From positions 1 to 34,034 of the forward strand of contig JAGSHC010000043.1 of NCBI GenBank assembly GCA_023954745.1: a stretch of DNA of 34,034 nucleotides. The letters are read 5' to 3'. The position numbers and the translations under genes were made by a program. Under the pieces are notes generated by a model, which made no database searches, was not told the DNA's origin, and saw only the letters and a program-made list of their open reading frames with translations. Positions 25,315 through 34,034 of the stretch are shown here, in pieces. How positions within the stretch are numbered: the stretch's first letter is position 1; each line of letters begins with the position of its first letter. This stretch comes from Deltaproteobacteria bacterium. Its GTDB lineage: Bacteria > Myxococcota_A > UBA796 > UBA9615.

Positions 25315-25842
25315 ATGTCCTCGTCCCTCCCCACCGCCCCTGCGTTGCCCGCGGGGGCCCGCTGCGCAAGCCATCCCGACCGGGACGCAACCCGCGCTTG
25401 CGCGCGATGCGGCTCGTTCGTCTGTGCGAGCTGTCTCGTGGGGGGAGAGCTGTGCGTCAGCTGCAAGCGACGTCTCCTGGCCGAGGGCACCCCCTGGACT
25501 CCCCAGGAGAAGGCACGAGCGGAGGCGCGGCGGTACCGGGGGTGGAGCGAGCGCGGGCTGCGCCTCGAACTGGTGGTGGCGGCGGTGGGCGCCCTCGTGG
25601 GCGCGGGCGCCGCGGGGGGCTGGCTGCCGGGGGTGTTGCGCTTCGTGGGGACGGGGACCTGGCTGCTCGCCTGTGCCCTCGGACTCGGGGTGGCGGCGTC
25701 GGCGGGCCTGGGGTGGAGCAAGTCCGAGGCGGGACGCCCTGGGCCAGCGGTGCAGGGCGTCTACCCGTCGAGTCAGGCGCTGCTGCTGGCGGGGTTGGGC
25801 CTGCTGCCCCTGGCGCTCAGCCTCGCGTCGCTACTGTCCTGA
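25315..25842 (+). CDS. B-box-type zinc-finger membrane protein
   Basis: 175-aa protein. Residues 17-50 carry a Cys/His pattern C-x2-H-P ... C-x2-C-x4-C-x2-C-x6-C-x2-C (Cys17, His20, Cys29, Cys32, Cys37, Cys40, Cys47, Cys50), as in B-box-type zinc fingers, which bind zinc and mediate protein contacts. A charged linker follows (EKARAEARRYRGW), then three hydrophobic segments (about 79-98, 104-125 and 150-174). The finger should face the cytoplasm from the inner membrane. Bacterial proteins of this plan are known, but their function is mostly not. The last 12 bases overlap the convergent lipoprotein gene. Confidence 0.82.
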   Translation: MSSSLPTAPALPAGARCASHPDRDATRACARCGSFVCASCLVGGELCVSCKRRLLAEGTPWTPQEKARAEARRYRGWSERGLRLELVVAAVGALVGAGAAGGWLPGVLRFVGTGTWLLACALGLGVAASAGLGWSKSEAGRPGPAVQGVYPSSQALLLAGLGLLPLALSLASLLS

Positions 25843-26235
25843 GTCATCGTCGTCGCCCGAGTCGTCGTCGTCCCCGGCTGGCGCCAGTTCGCCGGTCGTG
25901 AAGGCGAAGGTGATGGGATCGGAGCCGCCGAGCCAGGTGAGCACGACCGTGTAGTCCGTGAGCGGCTCGAAGTCACCGTCGGGCTGCCACGCCCAGACGC
26001 TGCCGTCCCCCACCTCCTGTCGAGAGCCGGGAGTGGGTCCGTCTGCATCGGTGACCGCGAAGCTCACCCCGAGGACCGGAGCCGTCCACTCCGCAGTCAC
26101 ATCCTGCGTCGGGGGCACGTCGGAGGTTCCATCCGCCGGAATCACCAGGACGAGCTCACCGGGACCCACAGGGTCGTCGTCTCCCGGGGGGCAGCCGGCC
26201 AGGGCGAGGGCCAGTAGCGGGGCCCAGCCCCTCAC
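25831..26235 (-). CDS. Small Ig-like lipoprotein with C-terminal Asp repeats
   Basis: 134-aa predicted lipoprotein starting at GTG 26235, which overlaps the upstream lipoprotein gene's stop by GTGA. The lipobox is LAGC (Cys15), followed by PPGDDDP. The mature part reads like an SbsA/Big-type Ig domain: LVIPADGTSDVPPTQDVTAEW and FEPLTDYTVVLTWLGG, then TFAFTTGEL. It ends with GDDDDSGDDDDSGQ, so the Asp repeat sits at the C-terminus rather than after the lipid anchor. It is probably paralogous in plan to the upstream gene. The longer upstream frame is only the antisense-like continuation without a signal peptide. Confidence 0.78.
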   Translation of the reverse strand: MRGWAPLLALALAGCPPGDDDPVGPGELVLVIPADGTSDVPPTQDVTAEWTAPVLGVSFAVTDADGPTPGSRQEVGDGSVWAWQPDGDFEPLTDYTVVLTWLGGSDPITFAFTTGELAPAGDDDDSGDDDDSGQ

Positions 26236-27353
26236 TGCTGCTCGTCGTGCCACTCGGGGCACAGCTCGTAGACCCCGTCGCCGTCCTCGTCGTACTGGGC
26301 GTCGGACCCGTCGCAGATGACACCGATGAAGTGGCTGTCGATGATGTCGACGCATGTGCGTTCGCGAATCGACGAGGCGCGGGTCTGGCCCTCGTAGTCG
26401 GTCAACTCGATCCGCAGGCACTTGTCCTCACGCGTGCCCGTCGGGCAGCGCACGCACTCGCTGCCCCCGAACTCGGGGAACACGTCACAGAAGCTGTCTC
26501 CCCCGAAGGGACCGTCCGACGGGATGAGGCCATCGAGGGCCCAGGTCGAGGAATGCAGGGTGAGCGAGTGCACGAACAAGCCCTGCCGGTCAGGCAGCAC
26601 GGAGGCGTCGAGGACCCAGTCCTTGAGCTGCAGGTTGCCTCCGAGGCCGCCCAGATCTCCTGCGCCGAAGCGGTCGCCCGATGCGGTGATGCGGGGGTTG
26701 TCCCAGATCCCGGGCCGGTCGTCTTCGGTGCCCAGGACGCCGTCCGGGCCGGCCGTGATGGTCGTCGTCTCCTGGCATTGGTCCTGAAGTTGAGTCCCCG
26801 CCACCGTGGGCGCCACCACGAGGTCGATGAACCCCTCGTCCAAGGCCGAGTCTTCCTGCACCGCCATGAGCAGAGCCAGGTCTTGCCCCTGGGGCAGGCC
26901 CGGCACGTTGCTGAGGTCGCCGAAGGGCTCGATGATCACGGCCCAAGCCATCTCGGGCAGCTCCTCGAGATCGCCGTCGTCCAACGGGAAGCCGAGAAGG
27001 CTCGTCTCGAACTCGAAGCGGAGGGAGCCGCTGGCCCAGGTCACGTCCACCACCCAGTCCACGTCGGGACTGAAGGGCTCGTCCGGCACGAAGCGCCGCA
27101 CGACCTCGTTCTCGTTCCCCAGCACGGTGCCGGCGACGTCGGTGCCCGTCCGCGGGCGCACGGTGATGGCGACGTCCTTGGGGACCCGATCGAACTCCAC
27201 GATCACTTCGGTCGTGCCGGGCACGTTGTTCTCGTCGTCCTCGGGGTCGGTCCCGACGACGGAGGCGGGCAGGTCTGGGGTGCCGGTGGGTTCCTCGAAC
27301 GGCGTGCAACCCACGAGGGCGGCGAGGAGCAGGACGGGGAGGAGACGGGTCAC
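26232..27353 (-). CDS. Ig-like lipoprotein with Cys-rich C-terminus
   Basis: 373-aa predicted lipoprotein from GTG 27353 (lipobox LVGC, Cys16). Residues about 20-130 form an SbsA/Big_5-type Ig-like domain (SVVGTDPEDDENNVPGTTEV, VIVEFDRVPKDVAITVRP). A beta-rich middle follows, and the final 80 residues contain several Cys (CDVFPEFGGSECVRCPTG, DKCLRIEL, RTCVDIID, VICDG, ELCPEW) that probably form disulfides. YDEDGDGVYE near the end resembles a Ca-binding DxDxDG loop. GTG 27353 was preferred over 27482 because the upstream residues are Arg-rich and lack a signal peptide. The stop is coupled to the next lipoprotein by GTGA. Function unknown, envelope. Confidence 0.82.
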   Translation of the reverse strand: MTRLLPVLLLAALVGCTPFEEPTGTPDLPASVVGTDPEDDENNVPGTTEVIVEFDRVPKDVAITVRPRTGTDVAGTVLGNENEVVRRFVPDEPFSPDVDWVVDVTWASGSLRFEFETSLLGFPLDDGDLEELPEMAWAVIIEPFGDLSNVPGLPQGQDLALLMAVQEDSALDEGFIDLVVAPTVAGTQLQDQCQETTTITAGPDGVLGTEDDRPGIWDNPRITASGDRFGAGDLGGLGGNLQLKDWVLDASVLPDRQGLFVHSLTLHSSTWALDGLIPSDGPFGGDSFCDVFPEFGGSECVRCPTGTREDKCLRIELTDYEGQTRASSIRERTCVDIIDSHFIGVICDGSDAQYDEDGDGVYELCPEWHDEQQ

Positions 27354-27354
27354 G

Positions 27355-27380
27355 GCGCTAGCGTAGCGCTCAGGAGCGCT
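27355..27380. other. Two overlapping short hairpins in 31-base gap
   Basis: GCGCTA-GCG-TAGCGC (27355-27369) and AGCGCT-CAGG-AGCGCT (27365-27380) share bases and are mutually exclusive. They fill the gap between two minus-strand lipoprotein genes. They may stop or tune read-through, or cover the ribosome site of the downstream GTG. Confidence 0.4.
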
Positions 27381-27384
27381 CGCA

Positions 27385-29502
27385 TCAGGGCGTCGCCGAA
27401 CCCTCCGGGGCGTCCGGAGTCTCGGGCGTCGCCGCCTTGGCCGCGAGCTCTTCCTTCCAGCGCTTCTCCCAGAGGGTGTCACCGCGGTATCGCTGACTGG
27501 CCTCTCGCAGCTCCTGCATCTTCGCTGGATCGACGCCAGGCCAGGTGCGGCCCTCGTCGATGTTCAGGCGGCTCCAGATGGGCCCGCCGGGGTACTCGTC
27601 CCCGCGGGCCTTGAAGGCCATGTTGCGCTCGGTGCCGATGACTGCGCTCATGTTGTGCTGCACGAAGTCGTTGCGGATCGAGGTGTCGATGAGACCGCCG
27701 TCCCAGCCGCCGAACGCCTTCTTCTTGTTCTTCACCCACCACATCATGTCGGGGTCGTACTGACTCAGGTTCTCGTGGCGGATGGTCTCCAGCAGGAGGT
27801 CCCACACCCAGTCGCACTCCTTGCCCGCAACGCGGCAGGTGTCCGTGACGGCCACGAGGCCTTCGCCCCGCGTGGCGGCCGGCGTGCTGCGCGGCGGGTT
27901 GTAGTAGCCACCCTGGAAGTCGCGGTAGTCCTTCCACATGGGGCGGTTCTTCTCGTACTGGAACTGCACCGCCCGGGCGAGGTTGAGCGAGTGGTCGAGG
28001 TACTTCTCGTCCTTCGTCGCCTGGTAGAGGTAGCTCAGGGCGATCATCAGCCAGTGGTCGTTGGCGAGGCTCTTCTCGGTCTTGCCGGCGTCGCGCACGT
28101 CGATGAGCCAGTCGCTGGCGGCGCGGGCGGTGTTGAGCCACTTCTCGTCCGGGTTCCAGGCGTGCAGTCGCAGCAGGCCTAGGATGGCCTCGCCCGGGTA
28201 ATACGCGCTGTCGTCGGTGTCGGTGGGCGGACCGCCCGGCTTCATGGCCGGGAAGTAGATGAACTCGCCGTCTTCCTTGAGGGACGCGACGATGAAGTTG
28301 CCGAACTTGATGGCGTCGTCCTTGTAGGTCTCGTAGTCGCCCGTGGCCTCGCCGTACTGGTCGAGCATCACGAGCGCCAGGCCGGCACCGCCGAGCTTGA
28401 CCTTGTTCCCGGGCGACAGGATCCACTTCGTGGGGCCGCCACCGAAGGGGCCCGTGCGCTCGTCCTCGCGGCACTTCGAGAACAGGAACTTGATGGCCTG
28501 CTCCGACGCGAGTCGGTAGGGCTCGTACTTGGTGCGGTCGTAGGCCTGCAGGATCGAGTAGGTCGTCCCGCCATGGCGAAGGAGGTTGTAGCTGTTGGAG
28601 TCCCGGTCCTTGGCGACGTAGTACTGGTACCGGATCTTGCCTTCAGCGGTGATCGACGAGACGAGGTAGTCGGCGGCCCAGACGGTGCGCTGGAGCAGCA
28701 GGTCCTCGTTCAGATCATCGAAGTCCCAGCGATGCATGCGGTACGTCCGCACGATGTCGGGGGTCTCCTTGCCGGCGGGGTCGCCCTCGACCCAGGAGCT
28801 CGTGTAGAGCCGGGTGTAGGGGAACTCCTCGGGAAGGGAAGCCATGGAGCTCTCGCGCCGCTTGAGGGCCTTGACGACGTTCTTGCGGGGGATGCCGCGG
28901 GTCTTCTTCGCGGAGGAGAAGATCGACTGCTCGAGGACCTCGCTGGGGAGGATGTACGTAGACGCGCCCTCGTGGGTGACCCAGTACCCGTAGATCCCGA
29001 CCTCGCGCTTCTTGGGCTTCTCGATGGCGCGCTTGAAGTTGCGGTCCTTGACCTTGCGGACGATGTCGATCTTGATGCGAACGTCGCTGCCGGCCTTCTG
29101 CGCCTTCGCGATGGCGTTGCCGTTGGTGCTCTTCAGCTGCTCGGCCGCCGCCCTGACCGAGTCGGCGAGGGTGGCTCCAGTCCCGGTTCCGCAGATGTTG
29201 GGGCGCTCGACCCCGTAGACGCAAACGAAGGCGCGCCGGCCCGGGAGCGCGCTGAGGTCGGTCTCGGAGCCGGGGGCGGTCCCGTAGAGCGTGGCGCGCG
29301 ACAGGTCGAACGCCTCGCGCAAGACCTCCTTGTCGGCCATTGCCTGCTCGATGGCGTCATCGCCACCGGACTGGCCGAGAGCGGACCCGGGATCGGAGGA
29401 GGAGCCGCCGCCGCCGCAACTCGCGAGTGGGATCACCCCGAGAGCCAGGAGGACGAGGAGGGCGAAGGGGGGCGCGGAGAACCGGCGTGTTTGCATCGAC
29501 AT
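27385..29502 (-). CDS. Large lipoprotein, AMMECR1-like plus alpha/alpha-toroid domain
   Basis: 705-aa predicted lipoprotein (lipobox LASC, Cys29, then CGGGGSSS). Residues about 75-240 distantly resemble an AMMECR1-type domain (RRAFVCVYG, TLADSVRAAAEQL, STYILPSEVLEQ, EFPYTRLYTSSWVE). From about 260 to 660 there are helical hairpins typical of an (alpha/alpha)6 toroid, as in glycosidases, epimerases and C5-epimerase-like proteins: YYPGEAILGLLRLHAWNPDE, WLNTARAASDWLIDVRDAG, LANDHWLMIALSYLYQAT, YLDHSLNLARAVQFQYE. A carbohydrate-acting role at the cell surface is likely but unproven; no catalytic residues are assigned. The start is either of two nearby ATGs (29502, 29496). Confidence 0.85.
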   Translation of the reverse strand: MSMQTRRFSAPPFALLVLLALGVIPLASCGGGGSSSDPGSALGQSGGDDAIEQAMADKEVLREAFDLSRATLYGTAPGSETDLSALPGRRAFVCVYGVERPNICGTGTGATLADSVRAAAEQLKSTNGNAIAKAQKAGSDVRIKIDIVRKVKDRNFKRAIEKPKKREVGIYGYWVTHEGASTYILPSEVLEQSIFSSAKKTRGIPRKNVVKALKRRESSMASLPEEFPYTRLYTSSWVEGDPAGKETPDIVRTYRMHRWDFDDLNEDLLLQRTVWAADYLVSSITAEGKIRYQYYVAKDRDSNSYNLLRHGGTTYSILQAYDRTKYEPYRLASEQAIKFLFSKCREDERTGPFGGGPTKWILSPGNKVKLGGAGLALVMLDQYGEATGDYETYKDDAIKFGNFIVASLKEDGEFIYFPAMKPGGPPTDTDDSAYYPGEAILGLLRLHAWNPDEKWLNTARAASDWLIDVRDAGKTEKSLANDHWLMIALSYLYQATKDEKYLDHSLNLARAVQFQYEKNRPMWKDYRDFQGGYYNPPRSTPAATRGEGLVAVTDTCRVAGKECDWVWDLLLETIRHENLSQYDPDMMWWVKNKKKAFGGWDGGLIDTSIRNDFVQHNMSAVIGTERNMAFKARGDEYPGGPIWSRLNIDEGRTWPGVDPAKMQELREASQRYRGDTLWEKRWKEELAAKAATPETPDAPEGSATP

Positions 29503-29697
29503 CGTGGCGACGATTAGCCGTGGGGAACGAGCCGGTCAAGGGTCGAGGTCAGAGCCGCTCCCCCATCCACGCGAGTTGGTGGAGCTGCTGTCCGTTGGGG
29601 AGCCGCCCGGCGGGTTCGGCCGCAGTTGTGGGGAGTTGGCTCAGGAACGAGGGCTAGCGCAGCGGTCCTGGTCGCTCAGACCCCCTACTGGTTTCGC
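29503..29697. other. Longest gene-free gap (195 bases)
   Basis: Lies between thiC and the toroid lipoprotein gene. I see no ORF, RNA gene or strong promoter. Beyond the thiC stop there is an imperfect direct repeat (CTGGTCGCTCA at 29669 and CTGGTTTCGCTCA at 29688). The region must hold the toroid gene's promoter unless it is read through from thiC. Confidence 0.5.
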
Positions 29698-32284
<2,587 letters not shown>

Positions 32285-32385
32285 GGTGGCTCCGAGTCAG
32301 ACGTATTCGCGCCGCAATCCTGCGGATTCCGTGCCGTGGGTCAAGGGCCTTCTGGACCCGGTCGTCGCCAGGTGTGCCACGTGGC

Positions 32386-32808
32386 TCAGATTCCGAACTT
32401 CGAGCGCAGCGTCTTGCCGCTCGCTGCGCCGGTCACTCGCTGATCTTCTTCGCCGCCCTTGAAGAGGATGAGCGTGGGGATCGACTGAATCTTGAACTCC
32501 GAGGCGAGGTGCGGGTTCTTGTCCGTGTCCACCTTCGCCAGAAGGACGTCCCCGCTCAGCTCCCCCGCCAGCCGCTCGAATTCGGGGGCCATGGCCTTGC
32601 ACGGCCCACACCAGACGGCCCAGAAGTCCACGAGGACGGGCACGGGGGAGTCCCGGAGCATGATGCGGAAGTCGTGGCCGTTCTCTACCGGCACGGGCTT
32701 CGCGGGCGGCGGCAGGGGCTCCTTGCACTTGCCGCACTTGGGGCCCTGAAGCATGCGAGGAAGGGGGAGGCGGTTCTTGGCGGAGCAGTTGGGGCAGCTG
32801 CGAATCAT
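32386..32808 (-). CDS. trxC: Thioredoxin 2-type protein with N-terminal zinc ribbon
   Basis: 140-aa cytoplasmic thioredoxin. Residues 5-28 carry two CxxC pairs (CPNC at 5-8, CGKC at 25-28) forming the zinc ribbon typical of thioredoxin 2. The thioredoxin domain has VDFWAVWCGPCKAMAPEFE (active Cys66 and Cys69), LLAKVDTDKNPHLASEF and the cis-Pro segment SIPTLILFKGG. It reduces protein disulfides and, in known TrxC proteins, serves in oxidative stress. Length matches the family. ATG 32808 has GGAGG 5 bases upstream. It is divergent from the threonine aldolase gene (86-base gap, which should hold both promoters). Confidence 0.95.
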   Translation of the reverse strand: MIRSCPNCSAKNRLPLPRMLQGPKCGKCKEPLPPPAKPVPVENGHDFRIMLRDSPVPVLVDFWAVWCGPCKAMAPEFERLAGELSGDVLLAKVDTDKNPHLASEFKIQSIPTLILFKGGEEDQRVTGAASGKTLRSKFGI

Positions 32809-32894
32809 GGGACCTCCCTCGAGGATGGTGCTGGGTGCCGGCGAAGGCGAATGTGGTCACGTCGTTCCGGGGCGCAAGTCGTTAGCATCGGACC

Positions 32895-33926
32895 ATGCGA
32901 CACGACTTCCGCTCCGACACCGTCACCGTACCCACCTCGGCCATGCGCGCGGCCATCGCCAGCGCGCCGGTGGGCGACGACGTCTTCGGCGACGACCCCA
33001 GCGTCAACGAGCTGCAAGAGCGGGGCGCGGCGCTGCTCGGCAAGGAGGCCGCCCTCTTCGTGCCCTCGGGGACGATGGCGAACCAGGTGGCCATTCGAAC
33101 TCACACCGAGCCCGGCGACGAGATCATCGCCGAGGCCACGTCCCACATCTTCCTCTACGAGGGCGGTGGCTTTGCCGCGCTGTCCGGGGTCTCTCTCCGG
33201 CAGGTGGCCGGTGCGGGAGGAATCCTCGATCCCGTGGACGTCCAGGCGGCGGTGCGCCCCGCTGGCGGGCTCTCGCACTACCCCGTGAGCAAGCTGATCT
33301 GCGTGGAGAACACCGCCAACCGCGCCGGTGGAACCATCTATCCGCCGCCGACTCTGCACGCACTGCGCGCGGTGGCAGACGCCGAAGGCCTGCGCATGCA
33401 CCTCGATGGAGCGCGCCTGATGAACGCGGCCGTGGGTCTCGGGGTGTCCGTCGACGCCCTCTGCGCCCCATTCGACAGCATCTCGCTCTGCCTGAGCAAG
33501 GGGCTGGGGGCCCCGGTGGGCTCCCTTCTGGTCGGCAGTCGGACGTTCATCGATCGGGCGCATCGGTTCCGCAAGATGTTCGGCGGTGGGATGCGCCAGG
33601 CCGGAGTGCTGGCAGCGGCTGGGGTGCACGCCCTGGACCACCACGTCGAGCGGCTCGCAGAGGACCACACCCGGGCGCGGCGGCTCGCCGAGGAGATGGC
33701 GGTGCTTCCGGGCATCCGCGTGAATCTCGAGACGGTGCAGACGAACATGGCCTACGTCGACTTCCAGGGCACCGGCCGGGCCGCCGCCTGGTGGGTTGGG
33801 GTCCTGGCGGAGGCGGGTGTGTTTGCTGCCGCGACGGACGTGACCACGGTTCGGTTCGTGACTCACCTCCAGGTGGGCGACGACGCGGTCGATGCCGCCG
33901 TGAAGGCCGTGGAGGCGGCGCTGTGA
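32895..33926 (+). CDS. ltaE: Low-specificity L-threonine aldolase
   Basis: 343-aa PLP enzyme that splits L-threonine or allo-threonine into glycine and acetaldehyde in the cytoplasm. Fold-type I signatures are complete: [11 protein letters not shown] at the N-terminus, [36 protein letters not shown] (His84 stacks on PLP), [22 protein letters not shown] (Asp171) and [16 protein letters not shown] with the PLP lysine Lys202. The length is normal for the family. The stop overlaps the next gene's GTG start by GTGA, so an unrelated-looking lipoprotein is co-translated with it. Confidence 0.95.
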   Translation: MRHDFRSDTVTVPTSAMRAAIASAPVGDDVFGDDPSVNELQERGAALLGKEAALFVPSGTMANQVAIRTHTEPGDEIIAEATSHIFLYEGGGFAALSGVSLRQVAGAGGILDPVDVQAAVRPAGGLSHYPVSKLICVENTANRAGGTIYPPPTLHALRAVADAEGLRMHLDGARLMNAAVGLGVSVDALCAPFDSISLCLSKGLGAPVGSLLVGSRTFIDRAHRFRKMFGGGMRQAGVLAAAGVHALDHHVERLAEDHTRARRLAEEMAVLPGIRVNLETVQTNMAYVDFQGTGRAAAWWVGVLAEAGVFAAATDVTTVRFVTHLQVGDDAVDAAVKAVEAAL

Positions 33927-34034
33927 GGGCGGTCCACCTCCTCTTCGCCTGCGTTGGGCTCCTGTGCGCGGGCTGCGGATCCGATGACCACCACGCGAAG
34001 GGCGAGCACCACGCGAAGGGCGAGCACCACGCGA
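33923..34034 (+). CDS. Lipoprotein with His-rich HHAKGE repeats (partial)
   Basis: The 5' end of a gene cut by the window edge. GTG 33923 overlaps the aldolase stop by GTGA. The first 18 residues are a clear lipoprotein signal ([18 protein letters not shown], acylated Cys18). GSDD follows, and then a hexapeptide HHAKGE repeated two and a half times before the sequence ends. The paired His residues suggest binding of zinc, copper or nickel outside the cytoplasm. Total length and any downstream domain cannot be seen. Confidence 0.75.
   Translation, partial: MRAVHLLFACVGLLCAGCGSDDHHAKGEHHAKGEHHA
33989..34034 (+). repeat. 18-bp tandem repeat coding HHAKGE
   Basis: Two full identical copies (33989-34006, 34007-34024) and ten bases of a third, in frame. 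The copies are identical at every base, which points to recent expansion. The array continues past the window edge for an unknown number of units. Confidence 0.9.

Noticed and set aside
26236-26421. N-terminal extension of the small Ig-like lipoprotein to 26421
   Set aside because: The extension is Arg/His-rich, overlaps the upstream gene antiphase, and lacks a signal peptide, which begins exactly at GTG 26235.

Overview
The window is a compact, very GC-rich bacterial chromosome segment. It holds 29 protein-coding genes, no RNA genes, no mobile elements and no CRISPR array. Gene content points to a Myxococcota or 'deltaproteobacterial' lineage: a Hanks-type kinase with an HRDISPGN catalytic loop, an AgmX/TonB-C-like envelope protein, many lipoproteins with Asp-rich tracts, and B12-type radical SAM proteins. 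This assignment is inferred from gene style, since no phylogenetic marker was tested. No gap between genes exceeds 300 bases; the longest is 29503-29697 (195 bases), in which I see no gene.

Layout. (1) 134-5209: four plus-strand genes joined by three GTGA stop/start overlaps: Ser/Thr kinase, HEAT-repeat protein, divergent HD-GYP protein, small outer-membrane-like protein. An exported SH3-like/AgmX-C-like protein follows (5255-6796). (2) 6842-9958, minus strand: an exported CsgG/FlgO-type protein and an unrecognised partner. (3) 10031-10624: a lipoprotein with five GDDDD heptads, ending at a perfect 21-bp inverted repeat. (4) 10732-16172, minus strand: a lipoprotein with two truncated-globin-like domains, an intact B12-type radical SAM protein (CX4CX2C), a second radical SAM-like protein that has lost all three cluster cysteines, and an NHL-like lipoprotein. 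This is the best candidate here for an undescribed system. (5) 16198-20979, plus strand: exported M1 aminopeptidase, M28/glutaminyl-cyclase-like enzyme, and a ClpX-like AAA+ ATPase without the zinc-binding domain. (6) 20995-25285, minus strand: small unknown protein, exported TPR-thioredoxin protein translationally coupled to a phospholipase-D-like lipoprotein, and an unknown protein with an Asp8 run. (7) 25315-25842: B-box-like zinc-finger membrane protein. (8) 25831-32808, minus strand: two coupled Ig-like lipoproteins, a large alpha/alpha-toroid lipoprotein, thiC, a Cys- and Asp-rich lipoprotein, and a zinc-ribbon thioredoxin. (9) 32895 to the end, plus strand: threonine aldolase, overlapped by the start of a lipoprotein with HHAKGE repeats that runs off the window.

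Nine of the 29 genes encode predicted lipoproteins and at least five more encode exported proteins, so most of the window concerns the cell envelope. Housekeeping metabolism is limited to thiC, threonine aldolase and thioredoxin. Six adjacent gene pairs are joined by GTGA overlaps, so translational coupling with GTG starts is a habit of this genome.
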